Shown here: positions 43,286 through 53,675 of the stretch, piece by piece
Position numbering within the stretch: position 1 is the stretch's first letter
How the letters are laid out: every line of letters starts with the position of its first letter
DNA from: DYJB01 sp963777165
Lineage (GTDB): Bacteria > Chloroflexota > Anaerolineae > Anaerolineales > E44-bin32
Assembly: GCA_963777165.1 (NCBI GenBank)
Contig: CAVZPO010000028.1
Coordinates: forward strand, 47,156 to 111,155
DNA length: 64,000 nucleotides
Direction: 5' to 3'
Made by a program: the position numbers and the translations under genes
Notes under the pieces: generated by a model
What the model was told of the DNA's origin: nothing
Database searches by the model: none
The model's input: only the letters and a program-made list of their open reading frames with translations

Positions 43286-44312
43286 TTACGGGACGGCGTC
43301 CAGCCAGGCCTGCCGGGCGGCGTCGAGGGCTTCGTCGCTCGCCGGGAAGTACCCGACGTCCAGGATCTCTTCGTTCACGAACGTCAGATAGAAGTTGATG
43401 AACCCGGCTACCTGGGGCTTTTGCGCCAGGATCATCGGATCCGAGTAGATGAACAGGGGACGGGCCAGCGGGTACTCACCGTTCTCCGCCGTCACGGCCG
43501 TCGGGGCGACGCCGTCGACCGACACAGCCTTCAGCTTGTCGGCGTTCTCCTGATAGTAGGCGAAGCCGAAGTAGCCGATGGCGTAGGGGCTGCCTTCGAC
43601 ACCCTGCACCAGCACGTTGTCGTCCTCGCTCAACTGCAGGTTCTTGGCCCCCAGCAGCGGGGCTTCGTCCTTGGCAAACACGTGCTCAACGAAGTAGTCG
43701 AACGTCCCGCTGTCGGTGCCGGGGCTAAAGCGCAGGATCGGCTCCGCCGGCCAGGCCGGATCCACATCCGCCCACGTCTCTGCCGTGGAGAAGATCAGGG
43801 CCAGCTGGTCCGTCGATACGCCCGTCAGGAAGTCGTTCTCGCTCGAGACGACCACGGCCAGGGCGTCGGTGCCGATGCGGAATTCGATCGGCGTGCGCCC
43901 GATAGCCTTGCATGCCGCCACTTCGTCTTCCTTGATCGCCCGGCTGGCATTGGCGATGTCGGTCTCGCCCGCCACGCAGAACCGCTCCAGCCCCGCTCCC
44001 GAGCCGATGCTGTCGATGGTTGATTTCACCGCCGAAGCCCTCATCCTTGAAGCGCTCGGCCATCCGCTCGCTCAGCGGGAATACCGTCGAACTTCCCGCT
44101 GATACTATGTTTCCGGACAGCGCCAGGGGGTCAACCTCGGGAAGTTGGACCTTGCCCGTCGCAGCCGGCTGGGCGGGCTCCGCCGTAGCCAGGGCCGGAA
44201 CGGCCGTCGGTTCCATCGGTGCCGCGGTCGGGGTGGCCGTGCCGCCGCACGCCGCGATCAACATTGAAAGCACCATCAGCAAACCCGGAATGGAAATTCG
44301 TTGGAAAGACAT
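43286..44312 (-). CDS. pstS: Phosphate-binding lipoprotein PstS, one frameshift
   Basis: This exported phosphate-binding protein starts MSFQRISIPGLLMVLSMLIA with lipobox AAC, a Thr/Pro/Ala-rich linker and LSGNIVSAGSSTVFPLSERM. A frame change near 44030 (after DEGFGGEI) is followed by STIDSIGSGAGLERFCVAG, the classical phosphate-binding loop region, DIANASRAIKEDE, and ILRFSPGTDSGTFDYFVEHV, which provide ligand-binding Ser, Thr and Asp residues. The total is about 340 residues. The break is within a single residue of continuous similarity, suggesting sequence error. AGAGG precedes the ATG at 44310-44312. Confidence 0.9.
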
Positions 44313-44421
44313 GTGCAAACCTCTTCTCGTAGGTGTGTTCATCTCTGTGATCAGCCTACCCCGGCGCACTTAAGGCCGGGTCAAGGTCCTGTTATGACTT
44401 CTTAACCGGGGGAGGTTTCGG

Positions 44422-45607
44422 CTAACCGGGCGAGGAAGGGTTACGGTCTCGCGCCGGTTGGAAACGCAGAAACAGGACCGCGCCGCGCTGGGGCGGCCGG
44501 CGGTCTTCCGCCCAGGCCTCACCGCCGTGGGCGCGCAGGACGTGGCGCACGATCGCCAGTCCCAGGCCGGTGCCCGGCGTTCCCCGCGACCGGTCGCCCC
44601 GGAAGAACCGCTCGAAGATGCGCTCAAGCTCCTCCGGCGGGATCCCCGGCCCTTCGTCGGCAACCGACAGCGTGACCAACTCGCCCCCGTCGTCCAGGCG
44701 GCCCCGGATCTCCACCACACCGCCGGCCGGGGAGAACTTGATGGCGTTGTGCAGCACATTCCCCACGGCACGCACCGCCTGGTCCGTATCGGCCAGGACC
44801 TCGAGATCGGCGGGGACGTCCACGCCCACCTGCACGCTCTGGCGCCGAGCCTGATCGGCATGCTGCTCAAGGGCACGCGCAACCGTCGTCAGCAAGGCGC
44901 GTTGGAACCAGCCGGATCACCTGCCGGCCGGATTCGATCGCCGCCAGGTCCAGCATCTCCTGCGTCATCTGGCTGAGTGTGTCGACCTCGGCGCTGATCT
45001 TCGACGCCAGCTCGCGCGCCGTCGACGGGTCCTGACCCGCCGGCACTTGAAGCGTATCAGCCAGCAGGCGCAGCGCCGTCAGGGGCGTACGCAGTTCATG
45101 CGACAGATTGGCGACCATGTCCTGGCGTGCCCGACCCAGGCGTTCCCTCTCGGCGATGTCGGCCAGGGATACTCCAACGCCCTCCGGGGTGCACACGGCG
45201 CGAGCCAGGAACGGCCGGCGGCCGAATCGCACGGTGCGCTCCAGCACCGCGCCGGCGCCCGACTCGAGCGCCTCGCGCACCAAGTCCTCGAGGTCCAGGC
45301 TGCGCACGTAACTGATCAGCGTGCCCTCCGGAGACGGTGGGCCCAGGGCTTGCCGCGCGGCGGGGTTGACGCCGCGCACGCGCAGTTGATGATCCAGGGC
45401 GATCAGCATCTCCTGGCTGGCCAGCCCGAAGGTTTCGAGCCACAGCTGTCGCTCGGCGGTTTGCTGGGACTGCTGTTGCGCGGCCTCAAGCCCTGCGCGC
45501 AGCGCGGCGCGGGCCTGGCGCGTGGCGCGGTGGCGGCGCAGCTCGCGCACCCACAGTGCGGCGAAGCCGACGGCCACGAGCGCTACCACCAGCAGGGACG
45601 GATCCAT
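44422..45607 (-). CDS. phoR: Phosphate-sensing histidine kinase PhoR, one frameshift
   Basis: This is the sensor kinase for PhoB. It has one N-terminal helix (residues 4-21), a coiled segment, a PAS domain (about 60-150, with ALDHQLRVRGVNPAARQALG), HisKA with MVANLSHELRTPLTALRLLA (phospho-acceptor His at about residue 171) and a catalytic domain in the next frame: NVLHNAIKFSPAGG, DEGPGIPPEELERIFERFFR and GTGLGLAIVRHVLRAHGG. The frame changes near 44898 between RLVPT and LLTTVARALE, most likely by sequence error. The start touches the phoB stop in a TGATG overlap. Confidence 0.9.
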
Positions 45608-46284
45608 CAGCCCTCGAACCTGTATCCCATGCCGCGCACGGTCACGATTCGCTCCGGATTCGACGCATCCGCCTCGAGTTTCTTGCGCAGCCAGCGGATA
45701 TGGACATCCACGGTCCGCGTCTCCCCTGAATACTCATCCCCCCAGACACTGGCCAGCAGCAGCTCACGCGTCAACACCACGCCTCGGTTTCGCATCAGCT
45801 CGGCCAGCAGGTCGAATTCACGCGGCGCAAGCGAGATTTCGCGCGCCTCCAGGAAAGCGCGCCGCCCTTGAAGGTCCAGCCGCAGGTCCCGGGAGACAAG
45901 TTCAATGGGCAATCCGGCGCCGGCCTGCCCTCGGCGCAGGGCGGCGCGCACCCGCGCCAGGAATTCTCCCAGGGCAAACGGCTTGACGATGTAGTCGTCG
46001 GCGCCGGTCTCCAGGCCGATGATCTTGTCAGTCTCCGTCCCGCGTGCGGTGAGTAGAATGATCGGCAGAGTACTCTCCCGGCGCAGCAGCCGGCAGACCG
46101 TCAGCCCGTCCAGCCTGGGCAGCATCACGTCCAGCACCACCAGGTCGGGCTTGCCGCTGCGGGCCGCCGCCAGGCCGGCCTCACCGTCGGAAGCCGTGGC
46201 GACATCGTATCCCTCGGCCCGCAGGTTGAGCGCCAGTGTATCCCGAACGGTGACCTCATCTTCGACGATCAGGATCTTGGGCAT
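45607..46284 (-). CDS. phoB: OmpR-family phosphate response regulator PhoB/PhoP
   Basis: This 225-residue response regulator has an N-terminal receiver domain with ILIVEDEVTVRDTL, phospho-acceptor Asp in LVVLDVMLPRLDG (about residue 51), the Thr in LLTARG and Lys in IVKPF, and a C-terminal winged helix with VSRDLRLDLQGRRAFLEAR and ETRTVDVHIRWLRKKLE ending in GMGYRFEG. It activates pst and other phosphate-starvation genes. The ATG at 46282-46284 lies only six bases after a TATAAT box, so its message may be leaderless. phoR follows with overlapping codons. Confidence 0.95.
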   Translation of the reverse strand: MPKILIVEDEVTVRDTLALNLRAEGYDVATASDGEAGLAAARSGKPDLVVLDVMLPRLDGLTVCRLLRRESTLPIILLTARGTETDKIIGLETGADDYIVKPFALGEFLARVRAALRRGQAGAGLPIELVSRDLRLDLQGRRAFLEAREISLAPREFDLLAELMRNRGVVLTRELLLASVWGDEYSGETRTVDVHIRWLRKKLEADASNPERIVTVRGMGYRFEG

Positions 46285-46290
46285 GACGCC

Positions 46291-46296
46291 ATTATA
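46291..46296 (-). promoter_or_regulatory. -10 box of phoB implying a leaderless transcript
   Basis: A perfect TATAAT on the minus strand ends six bases before the phoB ATG. Transcription normally starts about seven bases downstream of this box, which falls on the A of the start codon. No ribosome-binding site is present. The -35 region is weak. Confidence 0.6.
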
Positions 46297-46501
46297 GGCC
46301 GAGGGCATCCTCCCTTTGCCTTCAGTTCCATCCGGCCCTCGCATCGGTCCGACTGCCCCATGCTTTGGCCCAGCGGTCCCCCGGCGCACACAGCGCATCG
46401 TCCCGGCGCACCAGTCGGCCGGGGCGGGCCAGCCTCGCATGCTATACTCGCCGCATGCGGCGCAATCGGCCCCAGACAGGACGCACCCCAGGCATTCGCC
46501 C

Positions 46502-48495
46502 ATGAGCGAATGGTCGGGCAGGACCCTGTCGAAGGTCGTCCTCGAGCAACCGCTCGGCCGCGGCGGCATGGCCGAGGTTTACCTCGGCCGGCACTCGACG
46601 CTCAACATCCCGGTGGCGGTCAAGATCCTCTACGCGCACCTGACCGAGGACGAGGATCTGCGCCGGCGCTTCACCGCCGAAGCCCAATCGGTCGCCTCCC
46701 TGCGGCACTCCAATATCGTCCATGTGTACGACTTCGACGTGGTGGATGGGCGTCCGTACATCGTCATGGAACTGCTGGAAGGGAAGTCGCTCGAGGTGCA
46801 CCTGAGCGAGCTCGGCGCCACGGGCCTGGCCCTGCCGCTGCCGACGATCGCCCGTTTGATGACCGACCTGGCCTCGGCCCTGGATTACGCCCATGCCAAG
46901 GGGATCGTCCACCGCGACGTGAAGCCTGCGAACGTCATTCTGCGCGCCGGCGCCACGCCGCTCCTCCCGGGCCTGCCGCTGACGGCGGATGTCCAGCCGA
47001 TCCTGACTGACTTCGGCATCGCTCACATCGCCGGCACCGGAACGCAGACCGCCTCGGGTGATGTGCTCGGCACCCCGGCATACATGAGCCCGGAGCAGGC
47101 GCGCGGCGGACCGATCGACGCACGCTCGGACGTCTACTCCCTGGGCGTGGTGTTGTACGAGATGCTCGCCGGTCGGCCACCCTTCACCGCCGACCGCGAG
47201 ACGCCCATCGCCGTGATGTTCAAGCACGTCAACGACCCGGTGCCGCCGATCCCCGACACCGAACCTGCGATCCAGCAGGTTGTCCTGCGGGCCCTGGCCA
47301 AGGAGCCATCCGAGCGCTTCCAGACCGCCAGTGATCTCGCTCGTGCGTTCGCCGCCGCCGTTGCGCCGTTCTCCGCCACACGTCGTGCCATCGGCATCGA
47401 CGCCGCGCCCCGGCCCGGACTTCGCCTCCAAGCACCGCACGTCCTGCGCGCCCCCGCCTCACCTGGCTCGTAGGGGGCGTCATGGGTGCGGGGCTGCTTG
47501 CAGTGCTGGTGCTGGTCGCGGTCGGCCTACGGCTTTATGCAGGAGGGGTGACCGGCACGCCCACCCCCGAGAGTCTCCCCGCGCAGGCCGCCCTGCCTTC
47601 GACCGTCCCAGACCAACCGACCCAGGCGGCTCTGGTTCCCCTTCCGCTGAGCGAGGCGCGCTTCGCCGATGCGGCGCTCGATCTGTCCATCCCCGGCGTG
47701 GCCCCCGCTCCTGCGGGGTCGGTCTACGTGTTGTGGTTCATGCGGCCGGACGGCACCCGGGTGGAGGCAATGCGTTTCGCGGGACCGGAAGAAGCCCTCC
47801 AGATCCACGTCGTCGACCCCGCCGGGCGCAACCTGCTCGGCCAGGTGGACGGCTTGGCGATCAGCCTCGAGCCCTCGGCTGACTCTTCCAACGGCCCGAT
47901 CGTCTACCAGGCGATCCTCAACCCGGAGATTCCTCTGCGGGTCCGGGCGTTGGAGGCGGTCAGCCGCCAGGAACCGACGTCGGCCAGCCTTCGCGCAGGC
48001 CTCCCCGCCCAGGCCGGCCATTTCGATGGCCATCTCGATTTCGCCGTCGACGCCGTGCGAAACCAGGACCTGGACATGGCCAAGCGACACGCCGAACATC
48101 TGGTGAACGTCGCCGAGGGGGAATCGGGGAGCAGCTATGGCGATCTCAACGCAGACGGTCGGATCGAGAATCCGGGCGACGCCTTCGGGTTGATCCCTTA
48201 TCTGACCTTGCTGCGCGATTATGCCGTCAGCGCCGGCGCGTCGATCTATGCCACGCCGGAGTTGCGGGCCCTCGCGGCGGAGAGCCTGGTCGAGATCGAT
48301 CGCCTGCTGCAGGATGCGGCCTTCGCCCGGGACCTGGGATTGCGACTCGCCGCCACCGACACCGCGGACGAGGCGGCGCCCCTGGCGGAGCAGCTTCTTG
48401 CTCTCCACATGGGGGAAGCACCCGCCGCCTTGGTGGACTCAACGCCTTCGTTTCTCTCGGGCCTGAGCGCCGAGGTCCTGGGGCTCCAGCCCTAG
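46502..48495 (+). CDS. Transmembrane Ser/Thr protein kinase, one frameshift
   Basis: This PknB-type receptor kinase of about 660 residues is split into two frames. The kinase domain (residues 10-275) has EQPLGRGGMAEVYLGRH, AVKIL, IVHRDVKPANVIL, LTDFGIAHI, GTPAYMSPEQARGG and SDVYSLGVVLYEM. A short basic juxtamembrane region follows. A frame change near 47450 in a gcgcgccccc run links to a transmembrane helix (TWLVGGVMGAGLLAVLVLVA) and an extracellular region with SVYVLWFMRPDGTRVEAMRF (anti-sigma RsgI/RskA-like strand pattern) and a helical part. The stop overlaps the mutY stop by four bases in convergent orientation. The break is probably a consensus error. Confidence 0.85.
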
Positions 48496-49652
48496 CTGCG
48501 CCTGCGTTCTTTTCGCAGCGCCGGACCACGCGGCCCGGCCATCCTCGCATGCTCCGTAGCGATGGTCTCCTGGAACGCCCGGGCGATCTGGCGATCGACC
48601 TTCCCCATCGGGAATTCGGTCAACCTCACCGGCCTGACCCAGCGGATGGCAGTGTGCTCGCGCGCCACGGGTTTCCCGCGCTTCACGCTGCATGCGTACG
48701 CGTGCACCGTCACGCGGAAGTGGGTGTAGGCATGCGTGAAGACGCCCAGCTTCGCGCCGACGGCGGCCCCAATTCCCAACTCCTCTTTCAGCTCGCGCTG
48801 CACGCAGCCGACGAGCGACTCACCGCTCTCACGCTTTCCCCCCGGGAACTCCCACATCCCTCCCAGGAGTTTCCCCTCCGGTCGGCGGGCGATCAGGACG
48901 CGGCCCGCGCGCCGCACGACCGCCGCGCCTACGATCCGATGCGGGATCGCCGGCTGCGCGGCGCGAACCGGCCGGCGGCTCTGCGTTCCCCGAGCGAAGG
49001 CCTGACAGGCGGAATGGATGGGGCAGGACTGGCAAAGCGGCGCGCGCGGCAGGCAGATCGTTGCGCCCAGATCCATCAGCGCCTGGTTGAACGCCGAGGC
49101 CCGACCGCTCGGCAGAAGCGCCTCGGCGTGGGCACGGATCCGTCGATCCCCCGCCGGCGTACGCGGGTCCACGCGCAAGTCGATCAGCCGCGCCAGGACG
49201 CGCTGCAGGTTCCCGTCGATGGCGACCTCGTCCCGCCCGAACGCCAGGGAGGCGATTGCTGCTGCCGTGTAACGCCCGATCCCCGGGAGACGCTCCAATT
49301 CGCCCGCCGTGTCGGGCAGCCCCACCCTGCCCTGCGCGACGAGTGACCGTGCCGCCTGGTACAGATTCAGCGCACGCCGGTAGTAGCCCAGCCCCTCCCA
49401 TGCCTGCAGGACCTGGTCCGATGTTGCCGCCGCCAGATCTTCGAAGCGCGGGAAGCGCTTCATCCAGCGGTGGTAGTACGGGATCACCGCCTCCACCCGG
49501 GTCTGCTGCAGCATGATCTCCGAGACCCAGACGGCGTACGGATCGGGAGCATTGCGCCAGGGGAGCCGCCGCGCGTGGCGTGCATACCACTTAAGGAGAG
49601 CACGGGAGACAGCCTGTGCGGAATCTGGCCGGGTTTTTGAACGAGGGGTCAC
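48492..49652 (-). CDS. mutY: A/G-specific adenine DNA glycosylase
   Basis: This 386-residue DNA repair enzyme removes adenine mispaired with 8-oxoguanine. It contains WVSEIMLQQTRVEAVIPYYH, helix-hairpin-helix LERLPGIGRYTAAAI, catalytic Asp in DEVAIDGNLQRVLARL, and the iron-sulfur cluster ligands C-x6-C-x2-C-x5-C in CLPRAPLCQSCPIHSAC. The C-terminal NUDIX-like domain (about residues 245-365) with GGMWEFPGGKRESGESL recognises the oxidised base. The gene overlaps the stop of the convergent kinase gene. Confidence 0.96.
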   Translation of the reverse strand: MTPRSKTRPDSAQAVSRALLKWYARHARRLPWRNAPDPYAVWVSEIMLQQTRVEAVIPYYHRWMKRFPRFEDLAAATSDQVLQAWEGLGYYRRALNLYQAARSLVAQGRVGLPDTAGELERLPGIGRYTAAAIASLAFGRDEVAIDGNLQRVLARLIDLRVDPRTPAGDRRIRAHAEALLPSGRASAFNQALMDLGATICLPRAPLCQSCPIHSACQAFARGTQSRRPVRAAQPAIPHRIVGAAVVRRAGRVLIARRPEGKLLGGMWEFPGGKRESGESLVGCVQRELKEELGIGAAVGAKLGVFTHAYTHFRVTVHAYACSVKRGKPVAREHTAIRWVRPVRLTEFPMGKVDRQIARAFQETIATEHARMAGPRGPALRKERRRS

Positions 49653-49659
49653 GGAGGGG

Positions 49660-52600
49660 CTAGGGTGCGTCGGCCTGGGCGGGACTCTCGCCGAGCGCTT
49701 CGCGAACCGCTCGCGCGAGCTTGGTCATGGTCAGCGGCTTCTGCAGCCAGTGCACTTTGCCGGACTCAAGGAGTTCACGCGTGCCCCCCAGCGGGTAGCC
49801 GGTCATCAGCAGGATGCGTTGCTCCGGTGCCTTCGCCTCGAGCGCCCGCACCAGTTCGCTGCCGCCCATCCCCGGCATCACCAGGTCGCTCAGCACCAGG
49901 TCGATCCGGCCCGCTTCCCGGGCGTGCACCTCGAGGGCTTGCCGACCATCCGAGGCCTGCAACACGCGATAACCAAGCGCGATCAAGATCTCGGAGACGC
50001 TGGCGCGCGTCGCTTCGTTGTCCTCGACAACCAGGATCGTCTCCCCACTCCCTCGGCCGGCGTCGTCGTCCTCGGAAGTCACCACAGGCGCCACGGCTGC
50101 GGCGTGCGCCGGCCAGTACAGGCTGAAGGTCGTTCCTCCATCCTTCGGGCTGACGACATCGATGTGTCCGTGATGCTGCTGGACGATGCCGTAGACCTGC
50201 GCCAGTCCGAGGCCGCTGGCCTGCGCCGGGGACTTCGTGGTGAAGAAGGGCTCGAAGATGTGAGGCATGACGTCCGGCTTGATCCCCGGCCCGGAATCCG
50301 TTACCGTCATGCGAATCCACGCGCCCAGGCCCATGTCCACACACGGCGCCGGCTCGCCTTCGCGGAGCGTAAAGGCGGACAGCGTGAAGCGCAGCTCGCC
50401 GCCGTCCGGCATTGCCTCGCGCGCGTTCAACGCCAGGTTGATGCACACCTGCCGGACTCGCGCCGGGTCGCCGTAGAGCATGAAACTCTCGCCCTCAGTC
50501 ACTACCCGCACCCGGATGGTCTCGGGCAGCGTGCGCGTCAGCAGCCCCTCCATCTCGCGCAGGAAGGGCACCAGATCGAAGGGATGCTGCTCCATCACGG
50601 ACTTGCGGCTGAAGTCCAGGATCTGCTGGATCAACTGCGCCGCTCGCTGCCCCTGCTGGGTGATCGTCCGCAGCCGCTCGATATCCTGTGCGTTCCGCCC
50701 CGGGGACTGCAGGAGCATCTCGGCGTACAGGATGATGACCGACATGATGTTGTTGAAATCGTGCGCCAGGCCGGCGGCGAGTTGCCCCACGGCGGCCAGG
50801 CGTTCCTGCGATCGCTGCTGCACCTGGGCTGATCGTTCGCTGGTGACATCGCGGATCTGAACGATCCACCCGACCGTCTCTTCGCCTTCTCCCAGACGCA
50901 GCGCGGCCACCTCGAACATCTTGCGCACTCCGGCGTCCAGCCGGACCTCGTGCCAGCCCGGCTGGCTGGCGCTGACCAGCAGGCGTTCCAGCGGCCGGCC
51001 ACCGACCTGCTGCAGCGTGGCGGTCGAAGGCCAGCGCGCCAAATCCGGAAGGTACTCGCGTGCCAGCGGGTTCGCCAGAACGACGCGCTTCTCCGCATCG
51101 AGCAGCGCCACCCCCTGCGGCAGGTTCTCCACCAGCCTCCCCAGCCTCTGCTGCTCAGTCTCCAGCGCCACGCGCAGCACGGCCTGCCGCAGGGCCACAG
51201 CCAGTTGATAGCCGACCTCGCGCCCCAACAGTTCCGCATCCATATCGAACGCCGATCGGCGGGAAGAGTCCAGATTGATCTCGCCGATCAGCTCTCCATC
51301 CGCCACCAGCGGCACGGTCAGGAAGCTCAGGATGCCGGCTTCCAGCAGCTGCTTGCGCAGCGGGGTGAGGGCTGGAAGGACGCTCAGGTCATCCACCCGA
51401 CGGACCTCGCCCGCCTGCAAGTCGTCGATAGGGCCGTAGTCATCGAGCGAGATGACCGTCCCTACCTTGAAGCCGGAGATTGGTGACCCATCCACCGCCA
51501 GCAGCCGCACTTCACCGCGCCCCGTGTCAAACAGCACCAGATCGGCATGCTCGCACCGGACCAGGGCTCTCAAACGCGAGAGCCCTGCGTCGGCTATCTC
51601 CCCCATGGAGCGTGCCGCCAGGATCGCTCGGTCGATCTCCTTGAGTGTCTCCAGTCGCTGGTTGGCCTCGAGCAACGCATGCGTGCGGCCGGCCACCTTG
51701 CGCTCCAAGCTTTCGTTTGCTTTCTGCAGGGCCTGCTCCGCCCGACGCCGCTCCAGCAACTCCTGCTGCGCCATCCCGAACAACCGCGCGTTCTCAAACG
51801 CAATCGCCGCCTGATCCGCCAGCAGCAGGAGCAGCTTGGTCTCTTCCTGCCCAAAGGCGTGGGGTTCCTCGTAGGCGGCGTTGAGCACCCCAACCACGCG
51901 CAGCCCCACCTTGAGCGGCACGCACGCCAGGGCCCCCGGCCAGCCTCGCGGGTCCCCGGGGTAGTTCGGGTTTGCGCGGACATCGGGGAGCAGGATCATC
52001 TCCCCCGTCCTGGCCACGGTGTAGGTTGAGCCCTGACGGCGGGGCTCGGGAGCTGCGGCCGCGGCGGCCATACGACCGCGGCGCGCGGCCGCCAGCGTCA
52101 GGCGGTCGTCGGCGTACACGAAGATGTGTGCGTCGAGCAGGTTGGGCATCAATTCGAACGCCGCGTTGACCACGGCGTCCAGTACACTCTCGACCTCCAG
52201 ACGCTTGGTCAGGCTCAGGCTTACCCGGTAGAGCGATTCCAATTGGGTGGTGTGAGATGCAATGGCCGATCGCTGGGCTTTCAGGCGAACAGCCATTTCG
52301 TTCATCGTGTCCGCCACACGACCGATCTCGTCCCGGCGCATGCTCACAGCCTTGTGCTCCAGGTCGCCTCGGCCGAAGCGCTCGGCGGCCTCTTGAAGCT
52401 CACGCAAAGGGCGGAAGACCAGTCCGCTCAGCCGCCACCATGTCACAAGGCCGGCGGCGAGTGCCAGGCCCAGCAGTACCGCCGCCATGGAAGCGACAGT
52501 CCGCAGCAGAGGGGCATAGGCCTGGCTCAGCGGGATCGTTGTGATCAGCACCCACTGGGTCTCCGGAATCGGCGATGCTCCGCATAGCGCCGGACGCTCC

Positions 52601-53349
52601 TGAAGATCCTCGCAATCACCGAGAAAGGTCTCACTCGTGGCCTGCGTCAGCCTTGCCAGGGAAGGGATCGTCTGCACGGTAACGCTGCCCACGCGCGCAG
52701 GATCGACGTGGGCCAGGATTCGTCCCTGCCGGTCAACGACGAACGTCTGCTCCAAGGGGGAGGCCAGGCCCTCGATCAGTTCCTGCAGAAGGGTCATCTT
52801 CACGCGGGCCGCAACCACCCGCCCCGTGCTTCCGGGGCCGGCAATCACCACGAAGGGCTCACCATCGGGGGAGATTTCCAGTTCTCCGTAGTACATCTGC
52901 CCCTGACGCGCCGCCTCAAACCACTCAGGGGCCGACCCTGCGGAGGGCGAACCCAGGATCGGTTCATCGAGCGAGGCACCGGCGATCTGGCTGCCGTCCG
53001 CCTCCAGGTAGGAGACCTCAAGGAAACTCGCATGCTGTCCGAGAATGACGTTTGCCAGCTCGGGGTTGAGGGTCAACGTTTCCGATCCCAGCAGGTCCAA
53101 CGCCCGGACGTCGTCTATCGCATGCGCGAGGAATCTTCGGATGTCAGTTGCCGCGCCGCGGGCTGCCTCAGCTACTCGTTGACGCCAGGAGGCCTGTTCT
53201 CGGCTCTCAAGCAGGAAGGCGGCGAAGGCACCTCCGGCCAAGAGGGACAGCAAAACTGTCGCCCAGGTGAGCATGACCAGGCGCGGGCGCAACCCCCACG
53301 CCCGTGGTTGAGAACTGGATGGTCGGCCGGGTGAACGCGGCGCCGTCAT
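49660..53349 (-). CDS. Hybrid sensor histidine kinase (Cache-HAMP-GAF-GAF-PAS-HK-REC)
   Basis: This 1229-residue membrane kinase has a transmembrane helix (residues 22-46), an extracytoplasmic Cache-like domain (47-280), a second helix (283-303), HAMP (304-357), two GAF domains (about 375-530 and 575-735) joined by a coiled coil, a PAS domain (about 740-845), HisKA with the acceptor His in GLAHDFNNIM near residue 862, a catalytic domain with LNAREAMPDGG and DSGPGIKPDVMPHIFEPFFT, and a C-terminal receiver with the acceptor Asp in LVLSDLVMPGMGG near residue 1150. The hybrid design implies a phosphorelay to a partner not in this window. The ATG at 53347-53349 is used; a GTG 48 bases upstream adds little. 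The gene starts seven bases after mutY's 5' end, so it is upstream in the same direction. Confidence 0.9.
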   Translation of the reverse strand: MTAPRSPGRPSSSQPRAWGLRPRLVMLTWATVLLSLLAGGAFAAFLLESREQASWRQRVAEAARGAATDIRRFLAHAIDDVRALDLLGSETLTLNPELANVILGQHASFLEVSYLEADGSQIAGASLDEPILGSPSAGSAPEWFEAARQGQMYYGELEISPDGEPFVVIAGPGSTGRVVAARVKMTLLQELIEGLASPLEQTFVVDRQGRILAHVDPARVGSVTVQTIPSLARLTQATSETFLGDCEDLQERPALCGASPIPETQWVLITTIPLSQAYAPLLRTVASMAAVLLGLALAAGLVTWWRLSGLVFRPLRELQEAAERFGRGDLEHKAVSMRRDEIGRVADTMNEMAVRLKAQRSAIASHTTQLESLYRVSLSLTKRLEVESVLDAVVNAAFELMPNLLDAHIFVYADDRLTLAAARRGRMAAAAAAPEPRRQGSTYTVARTGEMILLPDVRANPNYPGDPRGWPGALACVPLKVGLRVVGVLNAAYEEPHAFGQEETKLLLLLADQAAIAFENARLFGMAQQELLERRRAEQALQKANESLERKVAGRTHALLEANQRLETLKEIDRAILAARSMGEIADAGLSRLRALVRCEHADLVLFDTGRGEVRLLAVDGSPISGFKVGTVISLDDYGPIDDLQAGEVRRVDDLSVLPALTPLRKQLLEAGILSFLTVPLVADGELIGEINLDSSRRSAFDMDAELLGREVGYQLAVALRQAVLRVALETEQQRLGRLVENLPQGVALLDAEKRVVLANPLAREYLPDLARWPSTATLQQVGGRPLERLLVSASQPGWHEVRLDAGVRKMFEVAALRLGEGEETVGWIVQIRDVTSERSAQVQQRSQERLAAVGQLAAGLAHDFNNIMSVIILYAEMLLQSPGRNAQDIERLRTITQQGQRAAQLIQQILDFSRKSVMEQHPFDLVPFLREMEGLLTRTLPETIRVRVVTEGESFMLYGDPARVRQVCINLALNAREAMPDGGELRFTLSAFTLREGEPAPCVDMGLGAWIRMTVTDSGPGIKPDVMPHIFEPFFTTKSPAQASGLGLAQVYGIVQQHHGHIDVVSPKDGGTTFSLYWPAHAAAVAPVVTSEDDDAGRGSGETILVVEDNEATRASVSEILIALGYRVLQASDGRQALEVHAREAGRIDLVLSDLVMPGMGGSELVRALEAKAPEQRILLMTGYPLGGTRELLESGKVHWLQKPLTMTKLARAVREALGESPAQADAP

Positions 53350-53675
53350 GTGTTCGTCTTCACCGAGGGAGCTCCCTCTGCTCAACCCAGCACCCACGTT
53401 CGGGCCCGCCTCGCATCACTTGCCGCACCTTCGAGATCGCCCATCGACGCGTCACCGGGGTGACGGGGACCGTCCTTCCCGTGGGAGAGCCGAAGCGGAA
53501 GCGGGCTACCGGATTGGACAACAGCGTCGATTGTCGGTCAGGATGCGCCCGGCGACAAGCGCCCGCTCACACTCCGCCTCAGCTGCAGGACGTGGACGGG
53601 TGAGGGGTACATGGACCGGCGAAGGGCGGGAGTGGCGGTGCGCCACCTCTCATCCGCTGCCCCGTGGTGCGAGCA
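53350..53675. other. Non-coding gap between hybrid kinase and giant surface gene
   Basis: No gene is supported here. A small hairpin, gtggcg-gtg-cgccac (53632-53646), 30 bases after the giant gene's stop may be its terminator, but has no T-run. Confidence 0.5.

Noticed and set aside
44313..44421. Possible Pho box between phoR and pstS
   Set aside because: TTAAG and ATAAC-like elements occur in roughly 11-base spacing near 44390-44410, but no clear repeated pattern could be defined by eye.
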